Position numbers and translations under genes: made by a program
In this document: positions 55,901 to 64,000 of the stretch, piece after piece
Position numbering within the stretch: the first letter of the stretch is position 1
Layout: each line of letters starts with the position of its first letter
The notes under the pieces: model-generated
Database searches by the model: none
What the model was told of the DNA's origin: nothing
What the model saw: the letters and a program-made list of their open reading frames with translations, nothing else
Origin: Aquilaria yunnanensis
Lineage: Eukaryota; Streptophyta; Magnoliopsida; Malvales; Thymelaeaceae
Assembly (NCBI GenBank): GCA_039654915.1
Contig: CM077593.1
Coordinates: 81,882,501 to 81,946,500 of the forward strand
Direction of reading: 5' to 3'
Length of the DNA: 64,000 nucleotides

Positions 55901-56760
55901 CAATCACTTGTAGGGGAAGGCATTTTGAAGGGGTTTTGAACTAGGGAATGATGGAATATGTTTTAGCCATATATTTTATGTTGTCGATCTTGTTTTAATT
56001 GCTAAAGCTACTAAGGAAAGTTGTCTTGCCATACAAGAAACATTAAATACTTTTTGTTCCTTATCTGGTGAGACCATTAATTTTTAGCAAATTAAAGATC
56101 ATTTTCAGTAAAAACACTAGTCAATACTCTAGAAACTCTTGCTCAAAGACCCTTGGGGTTAGTGAGACTGTACATTTGGGCAATTATTTGGGTTTCCCCA
56201 TAGCCCACAAGAAAGGGAAACATCAAGATTGTCAATTTATTTTAGAGAAATTGTGCAAACAATTAACTGGCTAGAAAAACAGTTGCTTAAATCTTGCAGG
56301 TAGAGCTAGCCTTGGTTGAACCACTTTGGCAACCATACTATTATATACAAATCACTAAGTTACCCACTAAAACTCTTAACTCTATAGATAAGATCTCAAG
56401 AGATTTCCTTTGAGGATCTATACAAGATAAGAGGAAAATTCATGTCATAGATTAGGAAATTGTCACATTCCCCAAAAAATAGGTTGGGCTCGAGAGTAGC
56501 CATGCTAGGTGTTTAAACAAACCTCATATGATCAAGTTTTCTTGGAAAATCAACAACAATAAAATGGCATCACTTCCCAAGTTTTTTCCTCCAAGTATAA
56601 CAGGACTAAATATTCAACCTCCTTTTCTCTTGTTTGGAGGGTGGCTAATAAGATGGACTTCTATGAAGGAACCAAAAGACTCTTTTACAATGGTAATACT
56701 AGCCCCTACTGTATGGGCATCTCTTGCCCTAAGACTATTAAATGTTAAAATTTGATTTCT
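52970..56760 (+). pseudogene. L1-like LINE ORF2 remnant, split by an LTR
   Basis: Reading across frames: endonuclease start (FKRNFDALIRTHHAMLVILS, about 53000), RDIWILWDPEALNVMPITNN (about 53150), then an insertion (53366-54340), then GDFNDMLYFSNKM (about 54360), LIREKLDKVLIN and SFFPEAW-like FFPEAWLDVLLRTYSDHQP (54510-54620). Reverse transcriptase follows: MKARGPDGTHAMFFKKF (about 55275), DLEKAYD equivalent near 55675, RGIRQGD (about 55830), and later LSGETIN, KTLGVSETVHLGNYLGFPI (56140-56200) and LNSIDKISRDF. The YxDD box region near 55980 is degraded. Frame changes and stops throughout; no active element. The 3' end is cut off at the TIR element at 56812. Confidence 0.85.
53366..54340. mobile_element. 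Probable solo LTR inside the LINE
   Basis: Interrupts the LINE between the PWL and GDFN residues of its endonuclease. It starts TGATGCAAACCCC at 53366 and ends ATCATATTA at 54340. CTGGT before and TTGGT after (53361-53365, 54341-54345) could be a 5-bp duplication with one C/T change, and the final TA would then be a mutated CA. No protein domain inside; the 975-bp size suits a solo LTR. The insertion itself is well supported; the element type is inferred. Confidence 0.65.
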
Positions 56761-56811
56761 TGTAATCCTCCTTAAACTATTACCTTTGAGGATAAAATAC
56801 TCTCATACTAC

Positions 56812-58306
56812 GTGCTACACTCATACTTTCATGATATTTATGAAATTATCACTGCACCTTGAATAACATATTTGTCTAGAAGGAACAGCATTTCACAAAA
56901 TAGTACATTTATCTGAAGGAAATAACATTTGTTAAGAATCAAATAATATTATTTATGAACAGTATTTCTTTCAAAATTAACAATATTTTACAAAACATTA
57001 CATTTATAAAAATGGAATAGCACAATTTACTAAATGGAACAATATTATTTATAAATAGTACATTTTACAAAATAAATAACATATTATAGAACAACACATT
57101 TGTCTGAATGGAACAATATTTTTCATTGAATTGAACACTATTATTTACAAATAGTATTTCTTATGAAATAAATATCATATTATAAAATAGCACATTTTGT
57201 AAGAATGGAACACCAATTCTTACTAAATAGAACAACATTATTTATGAACAGCACATCTTATAAAATGAATAATATACTACAAAATAACACATTTGTCTGA
57301 ATCAAACAATATTATTTATGAACATTATTTATATTATTTATATACACCCCACTTTCACATTTTACAAAAATGTCATTGCTCTTGAATAGTACATCCTACG
57401 AAAATGAACAACACTTCTTACTGAACAGAAGAACATATTACAAAAGAATACAATGTATAAATAGAACATCACTTCTTACTGAATGGAACAACAGTATTAG
57501 CGAACAATATATATTACTAAATGAATAGTACATTTATGTGAATGGAACAACATTTCTACTAAATGGATCAATATTATTTATGAATAACATATATTATGAA
57601 ATAACCAACATGTTACAGAACAACACTTTTTATATGAAAGGGATATCACTTCTTACTGAATGGAATAACATTATTTATGAATAAAATATCTTATGAAATG
57701 AGCAACATATTATAGAACATCACATTTGTATGAATAGAACAATAATTTTTATTGAATGAAATATTACTTACGAGCAGTACATCTTACTAAATGATGAAAA
57801 ACATATTACCGAATAACATATTTATTTTATGGAACATCGCTTTTTTCTAAATGAAACAACATAATAATCATTCTAAAAGAAAATTATATAATTTCTCTAT
57901 TATTCCCTTCTTTCCTATTATCTTTTGTCACTGTTTTTGCAAACCTCTCCCTTTTGTCACAAACAAATGGAGACAAATCATCTTAGTCTTAGATTAATAT
58001 TTCTTAGAATTTTCTATTCTTAATTTACCCTATTTTTTCTCTCTCATCCTCTGACCTTGGGCTGTAGTTTCCATGGCAATAAGGGTGATTCGGGCACCCT
58101 TCAAAAGGATTCCACGATGGCTTGTCAGAGATGTTGTTTGATTCAATAAAAAATGTTGTTACCTTCAGACGAATGAACTATTCTATAAAGTGTTATTTCC
58201 TTTAGATAAATGTGTTATTCTGTAAAGTGTTATTTTCTCTAGACAAATATGCTATTTAAGATACGGTGGCAATTTCATAAATATCACGAAAGTATGAGTG
58301 TAGCGC
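56812..58306. mobile_element. TIR element built from ~96-bp tandem repeats
   Basis: The left end GTGCTACACTCATACTTTCA and the reverse complement of the right end GCGCTACACTCATACTTTCG match almost base for base through TGATATTTATGAAATT, then stay related through CATATTTGTCTAGA and TTATCT-AAGGAAATAACA, about 150-170 bp. The left arm runs on into about ten diverged ~96-bp tandem units (to about 57870); the right arm has only one to two. Between them is about 260 bp of unique DNA. No transposase. Target duplication not resolved. It abuts the truncated LINE. Confidence 0.8.
56840..57870. repeat. Minisatellite array, period about 95-98 bp
   Basis: ATTATTTATGAAC/TAG-type words recur near 56948, 57044, 57139, 57238, 57310, 57495, 57572, 57670 and 57763. 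Each unit contains the sub-blocks GGAACAACATTATTTATGAA, CATCTTATGAAATGAATAA, CATATTACAGAACAACACAT and TTGTCTGAATGGAACAA. Units are diverged by substitutions and small gaps; one appears partly deleted (57310-57400). Confidence 0.85.
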
Positions 58307-60471
58307 TATACACTTGGTGCACCGGATAGCTATTCATTTTAATATTATGCCTTTTCACCTCCTGCCCCCCAAAAGAGAAATTGGAAGATACCATTTTTCT
58401 TTTTTCTTTTTTTAATTCTCTGTATCTGAGAAAAAAGGGAAAAAAATAATGTAGTTATGTTATTATAATGTAGCCCTTAAACTTTTAAATATTTACAATT
58501 CAATTCCTATACTTTAAAAAAATCTATAAATCTATGTAGAAAACAATCCCTAAAACTTACATATTTGGTGTTTGAGCTTCTTGAAAAATTGCAAGACCAA
58601 TCCCTAAAAATCTTATATTTAGTTACCAAAATTTTGTGAAATTAACAAACACAACACCTAAATTTAAAAAGTGACATTTTAGTCACCATATATGTTGAAA
58701 GTTCAACTTTCAGATAAGAAACCGAACTTTTCTAATTTAGTGTATATATTAAACAAATTCTGCTTTAGTTTTGAAACAACTAAACATATTTTCTTAAAAA
58801 AAAAAAAACACTTTGAAAAATTATATATAGTGAATGAAATAAAAAAGTGAATTTAACTTTTAGTTTTCTTTTACCAAAATCTAGTTGCTGGTTGCAGATT
58901 GGGTAAATAAGGTTTCGCTTTAATGTGTTAAAAGGTTTATAATTTTTTAGTACATCAATTATATATATATAAGCATGATACACTTCGAGCTAAAACATAC
59001 ATTTCCCATAACAAAGTAAATATTAAATTGACATGTGACAGAATTTTTATTTTTGCTAAGTTAACGGCAATTTTCCACACGAGGACCCTTGTAAATACTT
59101 CTAGATTCACAAGCCAACATATTGCTACCACGTGGCATCTTCTCATTAAAAAATGAGACATTATTATAAAAATGAAATTTAATTGTGATTTAGTATAATC
59201 TGATTAGTATCTTTTTCATATTTTAATTAGATTAACAATAATAAATAATAAAAAGGATAAAGTATGGCCTTTTAAATTGCATAAAAAAATTGCGTAGAAA
59301 GAATGAAAAAAAAATGTTTATAATTAAATCAAGGCAAACAGAGTAAACAAAATTCATTCCGTCAAGAAGCGTTTGGCGTAAATTTGAAGGCATGAGTCTT
59401 TCTTTAATTTGGTTATTTCATAATAAATCGATAACTTCCTTTTCACATAGGAGCCAGAAAAAAAAAAAGAAAAAAACTTGCCCACGTAAATATTTTTCTT
59501 CAGAATTTATGGAATTGAGTTTTAGTATGAAACTAGATTTTTTAGCCCATGCATTGCAGCAGGGAAAAAGATTTATAATCTTAAAAAATATAGGAATGAA
59601 CTAAAAGTCAAAACAAAGTTTGGGGATAACCTAAACCATACCTAAAATCAGATAAATTATAGCAACAAAATTTTATTTTAAAAAATAGAAATAATATGGT
59701 AATATTTGGAGAGAAAAATGACAAATAGATAGCATTTAACGTCTTAAATGAGAAAAATCGATAAAAAAGGGGGTGAGACAAATTTAAACTAAAGGAAAAT
59801 GTAAAACAATATAAAAGTGGAGATTAACAATATAGGTTGCCAATGAAGTTATCACATGGTCAAAAAGCGATCAACACTTAAAAAAAAAAAAAGGTGATTG
59901 CCTCCTAGAAAAGCAATCATCACAAAAAAAAAAAAACGTAAAACAATGTTGTTTTATTCATTGTTTAATAAACAATAAATAATCTTTATTTAGTATATAC
60001 AAAGAAAAAAAATTCTATTAAATCAGGCACGAAGCTCAACAGATAAGGACCAAGAAGTATCAATGTTAACTAAAAATATAAAAATAAAATAAAATAAAAT
60101 AACACGTGGTGGTTTTGATGCCTGTCCAATGAATAATGATCTGGCTTTATGCGTCTAGTATATACGGCAACGATTAAACAACGAATAAATCACGGAGAAG
60201 AATTGAGAAATTGAACCTGAGATGGCGCTGAGCCGCTGAGCAATTCGCAAGCGAAAGACGAAGAAAAGAAACGGATAGTGAAGAGACCGGAAGCTAAAAC
60301 AAAAAATTGGCACCGTTTGCAACACACCAGAGAATAAAAGTACTAAACTAACAAAAGGGGCCGTTGCACGTATGCTGTTGAAGAGCAATTCTCTTACACA
60401 TTTTATTATATAGCAGGAAATTGACTTTATTTAGCCTTTCCAGGATCATCGTATTTCACTACAGTAAATGA
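58307..60471. other. Intergenic, AT-rich, no gene recognised
   Basis: CCCTTAAACTTTT / CAATCCCTAAAA words at 58475-58660 resemble decayed MITE ends. A minus-strand 77-codon frame at 60155-60388 lies in less AT-rich DNA (60140-60370) and is hydrophobic, but it has no recognised domain. Poly-A runs at 58796-58808, 59880-59892. Confidence 0.4.
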
Positions 60472-61052
60472 CGTAAATAGTCCCTAAATTTTAATTGTTA
60501 TTTTATTTTAGTCCCTAACCTATTAAGTATTCTATTTTAGTCCTAAATCTATTAATTTTTTTTTTCATTTTGGTCCCTCACCAGATGAAATTTATTAACT
60601 TGGAACAACTATCTGACATAAACTTTTGAAATTATGATTTAAATATTCAGTAATTGTCTTCCATTAAATTTAAACAGTTTAATATTTTTTTGATAGCAAA
60701 TAGACAATTTAAATTAGTATTTTTTTCTTCCTGAATAAAATAAGTTCAATTTAAAAAAAATAAAAAAAGATTATTTAAATTTTCTATTAACTATAAAAAA
60801 GTTATTATACAGATTAAATTTATTGTAAGATAGTTATAAGATAATTTAAATTATGACCTAAAATTTTTTTATAAGAATAATATTTTAAGTTAACATATTT
60901 CATCCAATAGGGACCAAAATGAAATATTTTTAATAGATTTAGGATCAAAATAAAACTTTTTAATAGGTTTAGGACCAAAACAAAACATTCAATAGGGTAG
61001 GACTAAAATGAAACAATAATTAAAGGTTAGGGATCATTTATACAATTTACTC
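60472..61052. mobile_element. MULE-like MITE with ~130-bp TIRs
   Basis: The left arm (AGTAAATGACGTAAATAGTC, CCTAAATTTTAATTGTTATT, then TTTTAGTCC / TTTGGTCCC words) mirrors the right arm, whose reverse complement reads GAGTAAATTGTATAAATGAT, CCCTAACCTTTAATTATTG, with the same TTTTAGTCC / TTTGGTCC series. The flanks TATTTCACT and TATTTTTCT (7 of 9 alike) may be a decayed duplication. The centre is AT-rich and non-coding. The TIR is similar in style, not sequence-identical, to that of the MULE at 41303. Confidence 0.7.
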
Positions 61053-61757
61053 TATTTTTCTAGGAGTATGGGCAAAAATTGAAAGTGCATGGTGCACTTT
61101 AGAGTAAAAACATACATTTCCCACAATAAAGTATTCTTCATAGACTTTGCATCTATGTTGGTTCGCCTCCAAGCCAAGCCATTTTCCACTATTGTGGCCA
61201 GAACCACCGAAAAAGGTCAAATCTGATAGGTTATTTGGATGTCAATTTCAAGAAAAATAAGTTCTTATATATTGTCGAATCAACACATATAATTGTCAAA
61301 GTGCCTCTCTGTGGATTAACCTCAAATGCTTGTTTCATTTTTATATACTACAGTGTATAAAAGGTGGGTAGTTAAATTTGTGCTCTGCTTTTCCTCTTCT
61401 TTCAACTCATCTCTGTCAAGCTCTTGACTTCTCCTACCCATGACTCGTCCTATTATCTGAAGCAATCATACGGTTTTGATTATTTTCATATTTTCTTCTA
61501 CTAATATCTCGATTTTGGCGCTTGACGACATTGAAGAATATTTTCTTTGAGACAGTAGTACAATCTATTCCTCTGAGGTAATTTAGTCCGATTGTTTTAA
61601 CAGGGAGCTTGATTAAGGACAATTAGCTTCTTGAATCTTGTCTCCTCTGTTTCATGGCAAATTTGCACTTTTCTCATTAAAAATAATTAATTATTTTCAT
61701 TTTTATTAATTCTTTGGTTTAAAACCAATGCCAAACCTAGACTCTATCTAGTAATCA

Positions 61758-61759
<2 letters not shown>
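61053..61759. other. Intergenic, no feature recognised
   Basis: Moderately AT-rich. No gene, RNA or repeat was identified. Confidence 0.4.

Positions 61760-61815
<56 letters not shown>
61760..61815. repeat. (AT)n microsatellite, about 27 units
   Basis: Uninterrupted alternating AT over about 55 bases, 35 bp upstream of the copia LTR. Confidence 0.97.
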
Positions 61816-61816
<1 letters not shown>

Positions 61817-61849
61817 CAAAATACTACTTATGAATTTTTCCACGCCCAA

Positions 61850-63374
61850 TGTTGGATTTGTTCCACCTATGACTTATATTTATTTAATTTTGATGATAAT
61901 AAAACATATTTGTTTTATGTGTTTCAAGGCTTTATTTAAAGATTTGTACTTTGGTTGGTCTTTCATAAAATCTTGATCTTTGATAGAAAAATTGTTTTCT
62001 CAAGTATATATCAAGTATTTGTGGTGATTCAAGCATTACTTGTGAATGAAGAAATCTCCTTGGCAAAAACCTTTTTGAAGTTTGGAAATCTGGAAGCAAG
62101 AAAATCCTGGAACTACAGTTTCAACGGGGTGAAATATTTTCAACGTGTTGAAATTGGAGCCAGTTTTTGAACTCGAGAGGATTTTACTTCTGGACAAGAA
62201 AATCATTCGAATGAAAATCTTTCAACAAACTGCAACAAATTGGAGCCATTTTTCGATTTTACTTATGGATAAGAAAATCATTCAAGTGAAAATCTTTCAA
62301 CGTGTTGAAACTGGAGCCAGTTTTCGAACCCGAGAGAATTTTCATTTTGGACAAAATTTTCATTCGAATGAAAAATTTTCAACTAGGTGAAACATGGACT
62401 CCAGACCTGCGAGTGAGTTCCCGATTCAAAAAATCTTTGAAAATTAATTATAAATTCATGCCACGTCAGATTTCCACGTGTATAAAGTGCTGACAGCTCA
62501 TTAATTACCAATATAGCCGTTGGAGGTCAGACCTTGGATTTCGTTATCAGATAGAATTTTCAATCGAGTGAAAATATTTCATTCGGGTAAAATTGGGCGA
62601 CAGACGCGATTTTTTATCAAATTGACAGCAACGTTCACCAGATTTCAAGAGGACTTTTCTGATCATTCCAACGGTCTTCAACATCTCTTGTGCATCCATT
62701 GGAGTATAAAAACATCAAGAATCATCAGGGAAAACTCTTCTTGGCAACTAAGAAAAAGAATCCATCATCAAGAGCTCAAATTTGATACTTTGCCAAGAAC
62801 TTGTGCTTTCATTTGCTTATTTAGCCTTGAGAGGTCCTATTGTTCTTACCACATTGTAACCACGAAATTATTGAGTTTATCTAGAGTGATTGAGTGATTT
62901 CTTTGTAAGGGAAAAGGAGTGAGAAAGGTTTCTAGTTAGTCATTGGCAAAACTAGTGAGAGGTTGAGGTAGAAGGAACTACCGAAGAGTTGTATGCCATT
63001 GTATGCTATTGTGTATTTAGAGTTTCATAGTGGAGAAGAAAATACTCAAGTGGTGAACTTGAGGAGAGGAGTAGGCTTTCAAGAGGAGAGATCGAACCTC
63101 TATAAAAATTCTCTTGTGCAAGTTTCTCTCTCTCTCCACATACTTGATCTTTTGGTTGGTGTTTTATGCTACCTATCTTGGTTGAACTTGTTTGTTTTCA
63201 AAAACACTTCAAAGGTTGTTTTCAAAGCAAAGTTAGGTGGATTGTGGTAGTTATTTTCTGGTTAGAATAGGGTTAATTATTGTTCCTTGAATTACATTTG
63301 AGTTTGAGGGTTTAAGAACCCATTTTTGGTTTAAGAACCAATTCACCCCCCTCTTGGTTGCACTTGGGACAACA
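61850..63374 (+). mobile_element. 5' LTR of a Ty1/copia retrotransposon
   Basis: Starts TGTTGGATTTGTTCC at 61850 and ends GGGACAACA at 63374 (1525 bp), followed after two bases by TGGTATCAGAGC (63377-63388), the standard initiator-Met primer-binding site, and 60 bp later by a copia gag. The 3' LTR and target duplication lie beyond the window. The LTR holds about 80-bp internal repeats at 62130-62395. Confidence 0.9.
62130..62395 (+). repeat. LTR-internal repeats of about 80 bp
   Basis: TTTCAACGTGTTGAAA-TGGAGCC recurs at about 62137 and 62296, with a diverged copy at about 62220. Each is followed by TTTTCGA-CCCGAGAG-ATTTT-like, GGACAAGAAAATCATTC and GAATGAAAATCTTTCAAC. TTGAAA/TTTCAA and CATTCGAATG make the units partly palindromic. 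Confidence 0.8.
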
Positions 63375-63376
63375 AT

Positions 63377-63388
63377 TGGTATCAGAGC
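63377..63388 (+). promoter_or_regulatory. Copia primer-binding site (tRNA-iMet)
   Basis: TGGTATCAGAGC, the exact complement of the initiator tRNA-Met 3' end used by most plant copia elements. Two bases after the LTR end. Confidence 0.92.
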
Positions 63389-63437
63389 TAGTGGCTGTGT
63401 TTTGATGAAATCTAGCAATTTTTAAGCTTAAAGATCC

Positions 63438-64000
63438 ATGGCAACCATTAGTATGCATCTTGAGGGGCAAAATCCATCTAGGCCACATTTGTTTGACTCT
63501 ACAAACTTTAATTGGTGGAAGACTAGAATGGAAATTCATATCCAAGCTATTGATTATGCTATTTGGAGGATAATTAAGGATGGTCCTAGGATACCTATAA
63601 AAATGGTTAATGGAAACCAAGTGCCAAAAGATCAAATGGAATGTGAACCGGAGGGCGATCTCATGTGCACTATGAATGCAAGGGCAATGAATATCATATA
63701 TTGTGCACTAACCCCCGATGTATTCAATTTGGTTTCTTCTTATGGAAATGCTAGGGATATATGGAACAAACTATTGGTGATTTATGAAGGAACCATACAA
63801 GTAAAGGACACCAAGATGCATATGCTTGTGAGGGCATATGACTTGTTTACCATGGAGCCAAATTAAAGCATTCAAGAAATGTTTAGAAGGTTCAATGAAA
63901 TCCTCACACCACTCAAGTTGCTTGGGAAGGAGTATACAAATGAGGAGTTGGTGAGGAAGATCTTGTGGAGCTTACCTCAATCATGGAAGAGTATAGTTGA
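63438..64000 (+). pseudogene. Copia gag (UBN2/DUF4219 type), runs off the window
   Basis: ATG at 63438, 64 bp after the LTR end. MATISMHLEGQNPSRPHLFD and FNWWKTRMEIHIQAIDYAIW match the N-terminal domain of plant copia gag. It continues through DIWNKLLVIYEGTIQVKDTK and, after a TAA at 63864-63866 in place of a Glu-like codon, SIQEMFRRFNEILTPLKLLG, NEELVRKILWSLPQSWKSIV, the UBN2 core. The frame on both sides of the stop is the same, so a single substitution has broken it. The zinc knuckle and pol lie beyond the right edge. Gag would form the particle that packages the element's RNA. Confidence 0.85.

Noticed and set aside
60155..60388. Minus-strand 77-codon hydrophobic frame
   Set aside because: Less AT-rich context was tempting, but there is no homology, no splice partner and no repeat boundary to support a gene.
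1..64000. CRISPR-like arrays or a prokaryotic-type operon
   Set aside because: The tandem repeats seen have no unique equal-length spacers, and gene structure is spliced and eukaryotic.

Overview
The window looks like nuclear DNA of a flowering plant, most likely a eudicot. It is AT-rich and has spliced genes with GT-AG introns. It is packed with plant-type transposable elements: Ty3/gypsy and Ty1/copia LTR elements, L1-like LINEs, MULEs, hAT and Stowaway-like MITEs. No prokaryotic, organellar, tRNA, rRNA or CRISPR feature was recognised. The species cannot be named from the sequence.

Only two host genes look intact, both on the + strand. The first is a ten-exon oxysterol-binding-protein-related gene of the PH + ORD class (ORP1/ORP2 type), coding start 23194, stop 30871-30873, 811 residues, every junction in phase. 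The second is an eight-exon MORN-repeat phosphatidylinositol-4-phosphate 5-kinase (PIP5K1/2/3 type), 47618-51364, 733 residues. ORPs of this class are lipid sensors/transporters at membrane contacts and PIP5K consumes PI4P, so the neighbours belong to the same lipid field. They are about 16.7 kb apart, and that gap is almost all transposon.

Layout. 0-6.7 kb: a minus-strand Tat/Ogre-like LTR (3707-6675) with its primer-binding site; this LTR carries a decayed piece of a vacuolar H+-pyrophosphatase gene and an array of 40-47 bp repeats. 7-17 kb: LINE remnant, MITE copies, a 1.7 kb MULE-like element with long TIRs, and a solo LTR with a perfect 5-bp target duplication (14613-16124). 17.2-19.8 kb: internally deleted MULE with the N-terminus of its transposase facing a GRF zinc-finger gene. 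20.9-22.4 kb: tandem duplication and a TIR element. 23.2-30.9 kb: the ORP gene, with a Stowaway MITE in intron 5. 31-36.5 kb: RNase H fragment and a decayed gypsy element whose 3' LTR is split by a nested 1.34 kb Pack-MULE-like element. 38.7-39.9 kb: hAT deletion derivative with perfect 8-bp TSD. 40.7 kb: perfect 98-bp palindrome. 41.3-46.7 kb: full-length but dead MULE with 10-bp TSD, again a transposase gene and a GRF gene in convergent orientation. 47.5-51.4 kb: PIP5K. 53-56.8 kb: LINE ORF2 remnant split by an apparent solo LTR. 56.8-58.3 kb: TIR element built from ~96 bp tandem repeats. 60.5-61 kb: MITE with ~130 bp TIRs. 61.85-64 kb: 5' LTR, PBS and gag start of a copia element that runs off the window.

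The most interesting points are the convergent transposase/GRF two-gene layout repeated in two separate MULEs (the plan of maize MuDR with a GRF gene in the mudrB position), the V-PPase fragment inside an LTR, the perfect palindrome, and the tandem-repeat TIR element. All boundaries and homologies come from reading the sequence and from recalled family features; no database search was run.
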